This document shows, piece by piece, positions 18,482-27,788 of a DNA stretch of 64,000 nt. The first letter of the stretch is position 1, and the number at the start of each line of letters is the position of its first letter. This stretch comes from UBA2883 sp964017965 (GTDB taxonomy: Bacteria; Cyanobacteriota; Vampirovibrionia; Gastranaerophilales; Gastranaerophilaceae), in contig CAXHNV010000004.1 in assembly GCA_964017965.1 (NCBI GenBank), positions 1 through 64,000 on the forward strand. The letters are read 5' to 3'. The notes under the pieces are model-generated. The model was not told the origin of the DNA. It did not search any database and saw nothing but the letters and a program-made list of their open reading frames with translations. The translations under genes and the position numbers were made by a program.

Positions 18482-21400
18482 TTACTTCATAAGTTCGCCG
18501 ACAGCTTTGTAAACAGCCATACGTTTTGCAGCATCTGATTCAGCTTGAGCGTATAACAATTCCGCTGCTTCAGGATTAGTTTTCATCAATGATTTATAAC
18601 GACCCTCGCTTCTGATAAAGTCCTGATAGCTTTCTTTAGGATCTTTAGCGTCCCAGCTGAACGGTTGTTCAAGCTCAGGATTGTATCTATAAAGCGGGAA
18701 GTAGCCAGCTTCAACAGCACGTTTTTGCTCAGTTTGGGTTTTACTCATATCAATACCGTGCGCAATACAAGGTGCATACGCAAAGATTATAGAAGGTCCG
18801 TTATAAGCTTCTGCTTCTTGGAACGCTTTAAGCGTTTGCATTCTGTCTGCACCCAGTGAAACTGATGCAACATATACATATCCGTATGACATACTCATCA
18901 AGCCCATATTTTTCTTATAGGTTCTCTTACCGCCTGTCGCAAACTTCGCAACAGCTCCAGTCGGAGTAGATTTAGAAGCCTGACCGCCTGTATTAGAATA
19001 AACTTCCGTATCAAGAACAAGAATATTAACATTCTTACCTTGAGCAATAACGTGGTCGATACCACCGTAACCGATATCGTTTGCCCAACCGTCACCGCCG
19101 ATTATCCAGACAGACTTATCTGTGAAATAATCTTGCAACTCTCTAACCTTAGCCAAATCAGCACACTCAACATCAGCATATTTTGCAAGAACTTCTTTTG
19201 CTTTTTCCTGAGCAGCCAAAGCTTCATCAGTCTTCGAATTGTCAAAATGAGAAATAGCAGTCTCTAACGCTTCTTTCAAATCAAGCGGAGTTTTTTCGTT
19301 CTCAACAACTCTGTTAACATAAGTTTTAAGAGTATCTCTGTTCTTATCAACAGCCAATCTCATACCATAACCAAATTCAGCGTTGTCTTCAAACAATGAA
19401 TTAGCCCACGCAGGACCTCTGCCTTCTTTGGTCTTTGTATAAGGAATCGTAGGGAATGTACCCGAATAAATCGAAGAACAGCCCGTAGCGTTAGCAATAA
19501 TAGCATTTTCACCGTATAACTGAGAAACGAGTTTTACATAAGGTGTTTCACCACAACCCGCACAAGCACCGGAGAACTCAAACAATGGTTTTCTCAACAT
19601 AGCGCCCTTAATATTTTTCGTAGTATTCTTACCCATAACGTTATCAGGCAAGCTTTCAAAGAATTTTTCATTCTCAAGTTCACAAGCATCAATTTCTTGT
19701 TCCAAAGTAGACCACGTAAGAGCAGCTTTTTCAGGATTTTTAGACATCGGACACTGGTCCACACAAACGCCGCAACCTGTACAGTCTTCACAATAAACCT
19801 GAACCTTAAACTTTTCACCCTCTAAATTAGGCTTAGCGTCAATCATCTTAAATGATTCAGGTGCATTAGCCAAGCTTTCAGGTTTAGCAAGCTTAGTTCT
19901 GATGGCAGCGTGAGGACAAGCAGAAGCACAAATACCGCATTGAATACAGTTTTCAGGATTCCACTTAGGAACACGAGGAGCTATACCGCGTTTCTCAAGA
20001 CAAGCTGTACCAGTTGGAATAACACCGTCAACTGACATTGCAGAAACCGGTATTTCATCACCTTTTAATCTCATAGAAGGTTCAATAACTCGTTTTGCAA
20101 ATTCATCAGCATCAGTAGGTAAGATTTCTACATCATCAATACAACCAACACCGTCAAGAGTAGCAGGAACTTCAACTTCCTTACAAGCATCAACAGCAGC
20201 ATCAATCAATGCTAAGTTCATATTAACAACATCATCACCTTTTTTCTTAAAGGTTTTGATAGTCATATCTCGCATACCTTCATAAGCTTGTTCAAACGGA
20301 ACGATGCCCGATACCTTAAAGAAGGCAACCATCATTACTGTATTAGCACCCTTACCTCTTAAACCTGGCTGCTGTTTAACAAGTTCTTCTGCGTTAACAT
20401 TATAGAATTTTATCTTCTTTTCAATAATAGTTCTTTGTAAATCTCTTGTTAAATGATGAAAAGCTTCTTCTCTTGAATAAGGTGAATTCAAAAGGAATGC
20501 ACCACCCTCTTTAATACCTTTCAACAAATCGTATCTGCCGATATAAGAATCCGCAGAACAAGATACAAAATCGGGTGCCGTAATCAAATACGTAGATTTA
20601 ATCGGTTCATCACCGAATCTCAAGTGAGAAACAGTAACCCCAAATGATTTTTTAGAATCATACGCAAAATAAGCCTGCGCGTCCTTATCAGTATATTGAC
20701 CGATAATCTTGATAGAGTTCTTGTTAGCACCAACAGTACCGTCAGAACCCAATCCCCAGAACATACAGTTTGTTGTTCCTTCAGGCTCAGTTACAATGTG
20801 TTCTTCAACTTTTAATGATTTATGAGTAACATCGTCGTCTATACCAACGGTAAACCCGTGGAATCCGTTGTTTTCTAAGTGTTTATAAACAGAAAGAACC
20901 ATTGACGGAGTAAACTCTTTTGAAGACAATCCGTAACGACCGCCAATAACATTAATATCTTTCTTTGTACCGCTAAGAGCAGCAACAACGTCAAGATATA
21001 AAGGTTCACCAATAGATCCCGGTTCTTTTGTTCTGTCTAAAACTGCAATACGTTGAACAGATTCAGGTAATGTTTGATTAAATCTTTCAACATCAAACGG
21101 TCTATATAAACGAACCTTTACAAGACCATACTTTGTACCGCGTTTAGAGTTCAAGTAGTTAATAGTTTCTTCAATAGTTTCACAACCGGAACCGATTGCT
21201 ACAATTACATCTGTAGCATCAGGAGCACCGACATAATCAAACGGATGATACTGACGTCCTGTAACCTTAGCTACTTTATCCATATACTCTTGAACAATAT
21301 CAGGAACAGCGTCATAGTACTTATTAACAGTTTCTCTACCTTGAAAATAAACATCAGTATTCTGAGCACCAACTTTACATACAGGAGCTTCCGGACGTAA

Positions 21401-22021
21401 CGCTCTTTTTCTGAACTCTTCTATATATTTTGGTTCAATCAATCCTCTAATATCATCATAAGAGATTTCTTCAATTTTATGAATTTCGTGAGAAGTTCTA
21501 AACCCGTCAAAGAATTGCAAGAAAGGAACTTTAGCTTTATAAGTTGCAAGGTGCGCAATTAAAGCCATATCCATTTCTTCTTGAACAGAGTTTGCAGCTA
21601 GCATTGCAAAACCTGTGTTACGGCAACCCATAACGTCAGTATGGTCGCCAAAGATAGCTAAAGATTGAGCTGCCAAAGCACGTGCTGCAACGTGGAATAC
21701 TGTAGGAAGCATTTCACCTGCAATCTTATGCATAACAGGTATCATCAATAACAAACCTTGAGAAGCCGTATATGTTGAAGTCAATGAACCGGCAGCTAAT
21801 GAACCGTGAACGGCACCTGCTGCACCTGCTTCAGATTGCATTTCGGCAACGCTTACTTCTTTACCCCAAATATTTTCTTTATGCTGTGATGCCCACTCAT
21901 CAATCCATTCACCCATTGTTGAAGACGGTGTGATAGGATAAATCGCTGACACTTCACTCAATGCATACGCTATATGTGCTGCAGCATAATTACCATCTAC
22001 TGTTATAGTTTTCTTTGACAT
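18482..22021 (-). CDS. nifJ: Pyruvate:ferredoxin (flavodoxin) oxidoreductase
   Basis: 1,179 residues, the usual size of the single-chain enzyme. It oxidises pyruvate to acetyl-CoA and CO2 and reduces ferredoxin, the main energy step in many anaerobes. Seen in order: N-terminal pyrimidine domain (VDGNYAAAHIAYALSE, YPITPSSTMGEW), CoA/transketolase C-like domains, two 4Fe-4S motifs (CIQCGICASACP and CTGCGVCVDQCP, about 680-750), a conserved Cys near FSGACAGCGETPY for the proximal cluster, and the ThDP domain (GGDGWANDIGYGGIDH, about 960). ATG 22021 is preferred over an upstream codon because GGAGGAG lies 7 bases before it. The promoter spacer holds a dyad. Oxygen sensitivity and anaerobic life are inferred. 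Confidence 0.95.
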   Translation of the reverse strand: MSKKTITVDGNYAAAHIAYALSEVSAIYPITPSSTMGEWIDEWASQHKENIWGKEVSVAEMQSEAGAAGAVHGSLAAGSLTSTYTASQGLLLMIPVMHKIAGEMLPTVFHVAARALAAQSLAIFGDHTDVMGCRNTGFAMLAANSVQEEMDMALIAHLATYKAKVPFLQFFDGFRTSHEIHKIEEISYDDIRGLIEPKYIEEFRKRALRPEAPVCKVGAQNTDVYFQGRETVNKYYDAVPDIVQEYMDKVAKVTGRQYHPFDYVGAPDATDVIVAIGSGCETIEETINYLNSKRGTKYGLVKVRLYRPFDVERFNQTLPESVQRIAVLDRTKEPGSIGEPLYLDVVAALSGTKKDINVIGGRYGLSSKEFTPSMVLSVYKHLENNGFHGFTVGIDDDVTHKSLKVEEHIVTEPEGTTNCMFWGLGSDGTVGANKNSIKIIGQYTDKDAQAYFAYDSKKSFGVTVSHLRFGDEPIKSTYLITAPDFVSCSADSYIGRYDLLKGIKEGGAFLLNSPYSREEAFHHLTRDLQRTIIEKKIKFYNVNAEELVKQQPGLRGKGANTVMMVAFFKVSGIVPFEQAYEGMRDMTIKTFKKKGDDVVNMNLALIDAAVDACKEVEVPATLDGVGCIDDVEILPTDADEFAKRVIEPSMRLKGDEIPVSAMSVDGVIPTGTACLEKRGIAPRVPKWNPENCIQCGICASACPHAAIRTKLAKPESLANAPESFKMIDAKPNLEGEKFKVQVYCEDCTGCGVCVDQCPMSKNPEKAALTWSTLEQEIDACELENEKFFESLPDNVMGKNTTKNIKGAMLRKPLFEFSGACAGCGETPYVKLVSQLYGENAIIANATGCSSIYSGTFPTIPYTKTKEGRGPAWANSLFEDNAEFGYGMRLAVDKNRDTLKTYVNRVVENEKTPLDLKEALETAISHFDNSKTDEALAAQEKAKEVLAKYADVECADLAKVRELQDYFTDKSVWIIGGDGWANDIGYGGIDHVIAQGKNVNILVLDTEVYSNTGGQASKSTPTGAVAKFATGGKRTYKKNMGLMSMSYGYVYVASVSLGADRMQTLKAFQEAEAYNGPSIIFAYAPCIAHGIDMSKTQTEQKRAVEAGYFPLYRYNPELEQPFSWDAKDPKESYQDFIRSEGRYKSLMKTNPEAAELLYAQAESDAAKRMAVYKAVGELMK

Positions 22022-22057
22022 ATAAAACTCCTCCGATAACATTCAATCCTTATTAAA

Positions 22058-22086
22058 AATGTATCACTAATAAGTGACAAATACAA
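22058..22086 (-). promoter_or_regulatory. Promoter with spacer dyad for nifJ
   Basis: Minus-strand TTGTAT (22086-22081), 17-base spacer and TACATT (22063-22058). The spacer contains TCACT-aata-AGTGA on the plus strand (22064-22077), a symmetric site placed where a bound repressor would block RNA polymerase. Confidence 0.45.
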
Positions 22087-22106
22087 TAGCAAAATGTTAA
22101 TATTAA

Positions 22107-22135
22107 TTGACTTAAAATAGCCTTTGAAGTATAGT
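22107..22135 (+). promoter_or_regulatory. Promoter of trkA, predicting a leaderless mRNA
   Basis: TTGACT (22107-22112), 17-base spacer and TATAGT (22130-22135). The predicted first base coincides with ATG 22142. Confidence 0.55.
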
Positions 22136-22141
22136 CGAGGA

Positions 22142-23485
22142 ATGAAAATAATAATATTTGGTGCAACCGAATTAGGATATCTTATAGCGACAAACTTTTT
22201 TGAAGACCACGATATCACAATTATCGACAAAGAAGAAAATTTTACTAATAATTTCAATAAACTTGATATAAGTTTCATCGGCGGAAATGCGTCTAACATC
22301 AATGTTTTAGAAAAAGCAGAAATCAAAGACGCAGACCTGTTTTTAGCATGCTCCGATTACGATGAAGTAAATATCGTTTCATGCCTAACTGCAAAAAGAG
22401 TATCAGGGGTAAAAACAATCTGTTTTGTAAGCAAAGAAGAGTACAAATCTTCTCTCGGTCTTTCTAAAGACGGCGATTATCCTTGTGACATTTATATCGA
22501 TGAAATAATTTGGCCGGAAGAACTATTAACTCAAGATATCTTCCGCATTATTACCGTATCAGAAGCGCTTGATGTAGAAAACTTTGCAAACGATAAAGCA
22601 AGACTGTTAGAATACAGAATAAAAGAAAACTCAATCCTGGTTGATAAACGTATCAGAGACTGTGAATTTCCGAAAGAAACCTTGATTGTAGGTATAACAA
22701 AAGACGGCATAGTTTCTATCCCAACAGGTAATACGGTCTTAGAAAACAATGATAAAGTCATATTTATGGGCTCTTCCCGTTCATTAGACAAGCTTGCCGG
22801 TAGATTCTTTCACGAAAAAGGTGAAACGAAAACCGTTACTATCATAGGCGGCGGTAACGTTGGTAAAATGCTTGCAGAGAACCTTGAAGATGCAAAAATC
22901 AAGGTTAAAGTTATCGAAAAGAATTATACCCGCTGCGAAAAGATTTCAGAAGACTTGAAAAACGCGCTTATTATTAACGGTGACGGAACAGATTTGAACC
23001 TTTTAAACGAAGAAGAGATTTTTGATAGCGATGTTGTCGTAAGCGTTACAAATAATGACGAAAAGAACCTTCTTTGCTCATTGCTTGCAAAACAATTGGG
23101 GGTAAAACGTGTTATTGCAAGAGCAACCAAAAACGCTAATATGGCATTGTTTGAAAAGGTGGGTATTGATATCGCCGTTTCAACAAAGAATGCTGCCTTG
23201 AATGAAGTAAAAAACAATCTTTCAGAAACAAATGTTGATATCGTTGCTACAGTAGAGCAAGGTCAGGGCGAAATTTTGGAATTAAGAACTCCTGAAACCT
23301 TTACCGAAACTATGCTTAAAGACCTTAAGTTACCTGCGAAAGCGATTATAAGTATTATTCAACGTAAAAACAAGGTTATTATACCAAAAGGTGACACATT
23401 TATTCGAGCAAACGATAACCTTACGATATTCACCACATGCGAAAACTCACCTATTATAAAAGAATACTTTAGGAAAGAACAATGA
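22142..23485 (+). CDS. trkA: Trk potassium uptake system, NAD-binding subunit
   Basis: 447 residues; cytoplasmic gating subunit that binds nucleotides and controls the TrkH pore. Two RCK repeats are visible: Rossmann N domains starting at IIIFGATELGYLIA (about 4) and VTIIGGGNVGKML (about 230), each followed by a C domain (second ends near the C-terminus with IIPKGDTFIRANDNL). The first glycine motif is GATELG rather than the usual GxGxxG, so the first site may bind poorly. An ATG at 22124 would lie upstream of the -10 box, so 22142 is chosen. It overlaps trkH by ATGA, the usual trkAH coupling. Confidence 0.92.
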   Translation: MKIIIFGATELGYLIATNFFEDHDITIIDKEENFTNNFNKLDISFIGGNASNINVLEKAEIKDADLFLACSDYDEVNIVSCLTAKRVSGVKTICFVSKEEYKSSLGLSKDGDYPCDIYIDEIIWPEELLTQDIFRIITVSEALDVENFANDKARLLEYRIKENSILVDKRIRDCEFPKETLIVGITKDGIVSIPTGNTVLENNDKVIFMGSSRSLDKLAGRFFHEKGETKTVTIIGGGNVGKMLAENLEDAKIKVKVIEKNYTRCEKISEDLKNALIINGDGTDLNLLNEEEIFDSDVVVSVTNNDEKNLLCSLLAKQLGVKRVIARATKNANMALFEKVGIDIAVSTKNAALNEVKNNLSETNVDIVATVEQGQGEILELRTPETFTETMLKDLKLPAKAIISIIQRKNKVIIPKGDTFIRANDNLTIFTTCENSPIIKEYFRKEQ

Positions 23486-24945
23486 GACTAAATTATCTTA
23501 CATACGCATTTGAGATTATCTTAAGACATTTTGGTTTTATTCTATTAACACCTTGTATCTTTTCTGTATATTTTAGGGAATATGATTCTGCTGTTCCGTT
23601 TGTTGTAACAGCGTTCATTGCGTTCTTTTTAAGCTTTTTGCTTAAATCAATGATTGGTAAACAACATATCGAAAACATGAACGATATTAAAAAATCAGAA
23701 GGGTTGTTTATCGTAACTATGTCGTGGCTTATAGCTGGTTTAATTTCAGCACTGCCGTTTATGTTTTACGGGATGAATATTATCGACGCGTTATTTGAAT
23801 CCGCATCAGGAATCACAACAACAGGTGCAAGTATATGTACAAGATTTGATTATCCAAAGGCTATTTTCTTCTGGAGAGCTTTAACACAATGGTTAGGCGG
23901 TATGGGGATTATAATCTTGTTTATTGCAATTTTACCGCAGTTTGCGGTTGCGGGAAGACAGATGTTCTTCGCAGAATCTCCCGGACCTACAGAAGATAAA
24001 TTTACTCCAAGAATAAGAAATACAGCGTTTGCTTTATGGAAGATTTATACAAGTTTAACTATTGTACAAGTATTTTTACTAACAATTGCAGGAATGCCTT
24101 TATTTGACGCATTTTGCAACAGTTTATCAACGATTTCTGCGGGGGGTTTTTCAACAAACCCTGATAGCACTATGGGATATCATTCAAATTGGATATTCTG
24201 GATAATGACAGTGTTTATGCTACTTTCGGGGACAAATTTCAATTTACAGTATAAAGTTTTTTCAAAGAAAGATATCAGAATATTTTTCAAAAGCGAAGAG
24301 TTTAGAGTTTATTTGGGAACTTTTTTAACAATATCTTTGCTTGTTGCCGGCTCATTGTTTTTGAACGACAAATATAATATTTGGGAATCACTTACACACT
24401 CCATGTATCAGGTAATTTCTTTAATGTCATCTACAGGAAGTACGAGTGCAGATTATAATCAGTGGGATTTTACGACTAAGACTTTGTTGTTTATAACGAT
24501 GTTTACTGGAGGATGTGCAAGCTCTGCCAGCGGTGGCATAAAGATTGCGCGTTGGATATTGATATTTAAGATAATGAAAAACGAGGTTAAGAAGATATTA
24601 CACCCGAATGCTGTAATCAATATAAAAATGGATAACATTGTTATCTCTCGTGAAATACTGTCACAGACTGTGATGTTTATATGTTTTTATATGACAATTG
24701 TAGCGTTATCGGTGATTGTTGTATCAATCCATGAGCATAACGTTGTTGTGGGGATTACTAGCAGTATAGCTTCTATTGGGAATATTGGTCCTGCGTTTGG
24801 AACAATTGTTGGACCGACGGGCAGTTATGAGACATTACATCCGTTGTCAAAACTTATATTGATACTTGATATGTATATTGGCAGGTTGGAATTGATACCG
24901 TTTTTAGTGATGTTAGAACCTGAATTCTGGAATTTTAGAAAATAA
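23482..24945 (+). CDS. trkH: Trk potassium uptake system, pore subunit
   Basis: 487 residues; inner-membrane K+ channel/transporter of the TrkH/KtrB family. Multiple membrane segments are arranged as four helix-pore-helix units. Selectivity-filter-type segments are visible: ASGITTTGAS (about 110), STISAGGFST (about 220), MSSTGSTSADYN (about 315) and SSIASIGNIGPAFG (about 430). The segment TGGCASSASGGIKIARW between the third and fourth units is typical of the gating-loop region. Start overlaps the trkA stop by four bases. No terminator follows on this strand; the hairpin downstream carries its T-run on the other strand. Confidence 0.93.
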   Translation: MRLNYLTYAFEIILRHFGFILLTPCIFSVYFREYDSAVPFVVTAFIAFFLSFLLKSMIGKQHIENMNDIKKSEGLFIVTMSWLIAGLISALPFMFYGMNIIDALFESASGITTTGASICTRFDYPKAIFFWRALTQWLGGMGIIILFIAILPQFAVAGRQMFFAESPGPTEDKFTPRIRNTAFALWKIYTSLTIVQVFLLTIAGMPLFDAFCNSLSTISAGGFSTNPDSTMGYHSNWIFWIMTVFMLLSGTNFNLQYKVFSKKDIRIFFKSEEFRVYLGTFLTISLLVAGSLFLNDKYNIWESLTHSMYQVISLMSSTGSTSADYNQWDFTTKTLLFITMFTGGCASSASGGIKIARWILIFKIMKNEVKKILHPNAVINIKMDNIVISREILSQTVMFICFYMTIVALSVIVVSIHEHNVVVGITSSIASIGNIGPAFGTIVGPTGSYETLHPLSKLILILDMYIGRLELIPFLVMLEPEFWNFRK

Positions 24946-24950
24946 GCAAT

Positions 24951-24973
24951 AAAAAGGCGGGTGTTACCCGCTT
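24951..24973 (-). terminator. Terminator of tRNA-Arg
   Basis: On the minus strand a GCGGGT/ACCCGC stem (24957-24971) is followed by a run of T, immediately downstream of the tRNA. The plus strand lacks a T-run, so it is assigned to the tRNA. Confidence 0.75.
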
Positions 24974-24980
24974 AAAAATC

Positions 24981-25054
<74 letters not shown>

Positions 25055-25115
25055 ACCCATTACTTCTACAGAATACCATATAAAACATCTTTTGCAAGCA
25101 CTTTTTTATTAAAAT

Positions 25116-25144
25116 TTGTATTTAATTTTCATTTATAATATAAT
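25116..25144 (+). promoter_or_regulatory. Promoter of the secreted NTF2-like gene and lspA operon
   Basis: TTGTAT (25116-25121), 17-base spacer and TATAAT (25139-25144), 7 bases before ATG 25152. No Shine-Dalgarno, so a leaderless transcript is predicted. Confidence 0.55.
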
Positions 25145-25151
25145 ACTCCCT

Positions 25152-26033
25152 ATGAAAAGATTCATTCTATTATTTTTAACAGTTTTCTCATTTATCATAG
25201 CTCCCGCAATAGCAGATGAGCTTCCTATCCGTGAAAAATTTGAACAATCAAAAGCTACCTACAGTAACAAATACTCAGTAGTTAAATTCTTTCAGGATCA
25301 GGTAAATTACGCAAACGACAGGAACCTAAAATCGTTCATAAACCTTTACTCTGCTGAATACGTAAACAACGACGGGTTCGACCTTCCACTCTCAAAAACA
25401 ATTCTCGAAAATCTATGGAAAGAAAGAACAGAAATCCGTTACTCTAACACCGTAAACACCGTCTCATTCTACGGTGATATGGCAATCGTTAACGTAACAG
25501 AAACAACTACAGCTAAAATAACTGACGAAAATAAACAAAAAGGTACCCTTAAAAGCTGTTCAAATATTACATATAACCTTAAACGTGCAGGTAAATCATG
25601 GGTTATAACATCCGAAAATATAATAACAGAAGAAATAAATATGCTCTGGGGCGATGCAAAATGCGTTGCTATGTTTATGGAAGCACCTCAAACTGTTGCC
25701 GCTAACTCAGAATACAGCGCAAAACTCTACATAGCACCACCTACAGGAATTCTTGCCATAGGCTCTATCACCGCTGAAAAGATAACCTATCCGCAATCAA
25801 CCCAACAAGAAGCCTATAGGAAATTTGCACCCGACTACTCTCTTGAACGATTACTAATTGCAAACTCTGATAACACAAACGAATATGCTGTAGCTAAAAT
25901 AATGTTCACACAATCTAATTCAAGAAATAGTAATATCACCGGTTACGCATGTCTTATAAGAAGAGTTAATGTCGTCCCGACAAACAAATTTATTGAGGTT
26001 CCTAAAAACACAAATGAAAATGTCAAAAAATAA
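25152..26033 (+). CDS. Secreted NTF2-like protein
   Basis: 293 residues. A signal peptide (MKRFILLFLTVFSFIIAPA, cut after AIA) leads to an NTF2/SnoaL-like domain at about 40-150: a helix with VVKFFQDQVNYANDRN, LYSAEYVNNDGF, then strands FYGDMAIVNVTETTTA and RAGKSWVITSENI. The second half (about 165-290) is a separate beta-rich region without a known motif. NTF2-like folds bind small molecules or serve as scaffolds, so no reaction can be named. The upstream TTG at 25116 is the -35 box, so the start is placed at 25152. It overlaps the start of lspA. Confidence 0.65.
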   Translation: MKRFILLFLTVFSFIIAPAIADELPIREKFEQSKATYSNKYSVVKFFQDQVNYANDRNLKSFINLYSAEYVNNDGFDLPLSKTILENLWKERTEIRYSNTVNTVSFYGDMAIVNVTETTTAKITDENKQKGTLKSCSNITYNLKRAGKSWVITSENIITEEINMLWGDAKCVAMFMEAPQTVAANSEYSAKLYIAPPTGILAIGSITAEKITYPQSTQQEAYRKFAPDYSLERLLIANSDNTNEYAVAKIMFTQSNSRNSNITGYACLIRRVNVVPTNKFIEVPKNTNENVKK

Positions 26034-26493
26034 TAAAATTGTATATTTTATTATTTGCGTTGCAATAACAACGCTATTAGATTTGCACCTCTCTAATTTC
26101 ATAGTTGAAAACATTCACCTGTTTTCGTTAAATAACAACTTCTTTGATATAACATATTACGAAAATACCGGTGCTGCATTCTCTATATTCCAAAACGATA
26201 TTGCATTTCTCGTTATAATAGCAATATCCGCCATTTCAACACTAATTTATCTTCTTATAAAACATCTGGAAAAGACATCTCTTCTGACCTGTTTCTTTTT
26301 TGCAATGTTAATATCAGGTATAATCTGTAATACATACGAAAGGCTAATTTTCGGGTTCGTAAGAGATTTCTTTAACCTAAAATTTATCAGCTTCCCCGTA
26401 TTCAACATCTCGGACATATTAATAAATATTAGTGTTCTTGCTATAATGATTATCGTACTAAAATATAACAAGAAAAAATCTCAAAATGACTAA
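26014..26493 (+). CDS. lspA: Signal peptidase II (prolipoprotein signal peptidase)
   Basis: About 159 residues; inner-membrane aspartyl protease that removes lipoprotein signal peptides. Four membrane helices are visible. Conserved blocks: YENTGAAFSIF (the N-x-G-A-A-F motif), ICNTYERLIFGFVRDFF with one catalytic Asp, and FPVFNISDILI with the second. The first block has Glu in NTYER where Asp is usual. An ATG two codons downstream is an equal alternative start. It overlaps the upstream gene by 20 bases and the rluD-like gene by 8, a common lspA-rluD pairing. Its substrates would include the binding protein at 10219. Confidence 0.9.
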   Translation: MKMSKNNKIVYFIICVAITTLLDLHLSNFIVENIHLFSLNNNFFDITYYENTGAAFSIFQNDIAFLVIIAISAISTLIYLLIKHLEKTSLLTCFFFAMLISGIICNTYERLIFGFVRDFFNLKFISFPVFNISDILINISVLAIMIIVLKYNKKKSQND

Positions 26494-27394
26494 ATTTATC
26501 GTAGATAACTCTGATGCAAATATAAGAATAGACGCCTATTTAGCAAATATCTTAGACGGAGTTTCACGTTCTAAAATCCAAAACATTATCAAATCACAAA
26601 ATATACTGATAAACGAAAAAACTTGCAAACCCTCACAAACCCTAAAGCCTGATGACATAATAACGTTTGATGATTCAGTGTTTGAAGAAATAAAGATTGA
26701 ACCGGAAAACATCCCGCTTGATATAGTGTATGAAAACGAAAACTTTGCAATAATAAACAAACCCTCAGGAATGTTAACCCACCCGACTTCAACTCAAAAG
26801 ACAGGGACATTAGTTAATGCTCTTCTTTCAAAATATTCAACTCTATCTGATTTAAACGGTCAGTTTAGAAAAGGGATTATACATAGGCTTGATAAAAATA
26901 CATCAGGCTTACTGTTAATAGCAAAAAACAACACCGCTCACGAAAAACTGGCACAAATGATTAAAGACAGAACAATCGAAAAACGTTATAGAGCAATCGT
27001 AAAAGGTATACTTACAGAGAACCTTACAATAAATGAACCGATAGGAAGGAGCAAATCAAATCCGACTAAAATGGCTGTTGTATCAGACGGCAAACCCAGC
27101 CTCACAGAAATTTCTATAATAAAAGCCTTTGATAGTGCAACCTATATCGACGTAAACCTTAAAACAGGACGTACTCACCAGATAAGAGTTCACCTCTCTC
27201 ACATAGGACACCCTGTTTTTAATGATACCTTATACGGATTCGGAAAACATAAAATTAAAACAGAAGAACAGGTTCTACAATCATACAAACTCAAATTCAC
27301 CAACCCGTTTGACAACAAACTGATTGACATTGAAATAGAACCTGATGAAAAAATAATAAAAGTACTAAACTACTTAGAAAAAAAGGAGAACTAA
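26486..27394 (+). CDS. RluA/RluD-family pseudouridine synthase
   Basis: 302 residues; converts specific uridines of rRNA (or tRNA) to pseudouridine. An N-terminal S4 RNA-binding domain (about 1-75; RIDAYLANILDGVSRSKIQ) precedes the catalytic domain (IVYENENFAIINKPSGMLTHP, about 80-100) with the signature GIIHRLDKNTSGLLLIAKN at about 130, whose Asp is the nucleophile. KTGRTHQIRVHLSHIGHP closes the core. The domain order fits RluD (23S rRNA 1911/1915/1917) best, but other RluA subfamilies look similar. Start ATG overlaps the lspA stop. Confidence 0.88.
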   Translation: MTKFIVDNSDANIRIDAYLANILDGVSRSKIQNIIKSQNILINEKTCKPSQTLKPDDIITFDDSVFEEIKIEPENIPLDIVYENENFAIINKPSGMLTHPTSTQKTGTLVNALLSKYSTLSDLNGQFRKGIIHRLDKNTSGLLLIAKNNTAHEKLAQMIKDRTIEKRYRAIVKGILTENLTINEPIGRSKSNPTKMAVVSDGKPSLTEISIIKAFDSATYIDVNLKTGRTHQIRVHLSHIGHPVFNDTLYGFGKHKIKTEEQVLQSYKLKFTNPFDNKLIDIEIEPDEKIIKVLNYLEKKEN

Positions 27395-27395
27395 A

Positions 27396-27719
27396 ATGAA
27401 AAAATTTTTCACATACACATTTCTTTTACTAATAATTGCAGCTTCACTGTATTTTGCCTACCAGTACTACACAACAATGAATCTTTCTCTAACATCAAAC
27501 GAAACAAAATTTGCTTTGATGACATTCATATCAGGATTGTCTCTGGCTCTATTATTAAGTGAGTTCATGATAAACAAAATCCAAACTGCCCTAACTGCAT
27601 ATAAAAGAGAGCTTGAAAAAGAATCAATCGGAAGCACAGAAAATTCTTCAAAAGTAAAAGTACTTGAATCAAAAATTGCAGTGTTAGAAAAAGCTCTTGA
27701 AGACGCATTAAACAAATAA
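27396..27719 (+). CDS. Small membrane protein with two TM helices and a coiled coil
   Basis: 107 residues: a first membrane helix (about 5-24), a short outer loop, a second helix (about 39-60) and a charged helical tail (about 65-107) likely to coil. This is the layout of LapA-domain proteins, but the sequence match is too weak to name it so. It begins one base after the pseudouridine synthase gene with a good Shine-Dalgarno (aaggag), so it is the last gene of the operon starting at 25152. Confidence 0.65.
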   Translation: MKKFFTYTFLLLIIAASLYFAYQYYTTMNLSLTSNETKFALMTFISGLSLALLLSEFMINKIQTALTAYKRELEKESIGSTENSSKVKVLESKIAVLEKALEDALNK

Positions 27720-27723
27720 AAAA

Positions 27724-27748
27724 AATGCCACTCAGACTGAGCGGCAAA
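27724..27748 (-). terminator. Terminator of the 144-aa protein gene
   Basis: On the minus strand a stem GCCGCTCAG/CTGAGTGGC with one mismatch is followed by a run of T. It ends the transcript of the gene at 27789-28223 and may also act, less well, on the opposite strand. Confidence 0.65.
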
Positions 27749-27758
27749 AATCGATTTA

Positions 27759-27778
27759 GTAAGATTAGGTAAGTTAAG
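27759..27778 (-). repeat. 3' UTR arm complementary to the 5' leader of the same gene
   Basis: Lies between the stop codon (27789) and the terminator of the 144-aa protein gene. It can pair with the leader arm at 28230-28253: eight perfect pairs (GTAAGATT block), an internal loop, then nine of ten pairs covering the Shine-Dalgarno region (GTAAGTTAAG against GTAAGGTAAG). Both arms are low in complexity, so chance similarity is not excluded. Confidence 0.6.
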
Positions 27779-27788
27779 TAAAACTTGA

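Noticed and set aside
25116..25151. Longer N-terminus for the NTF2-like protein
   Set aside because: The extension starts on the -35 box and would hide the signal peptide.
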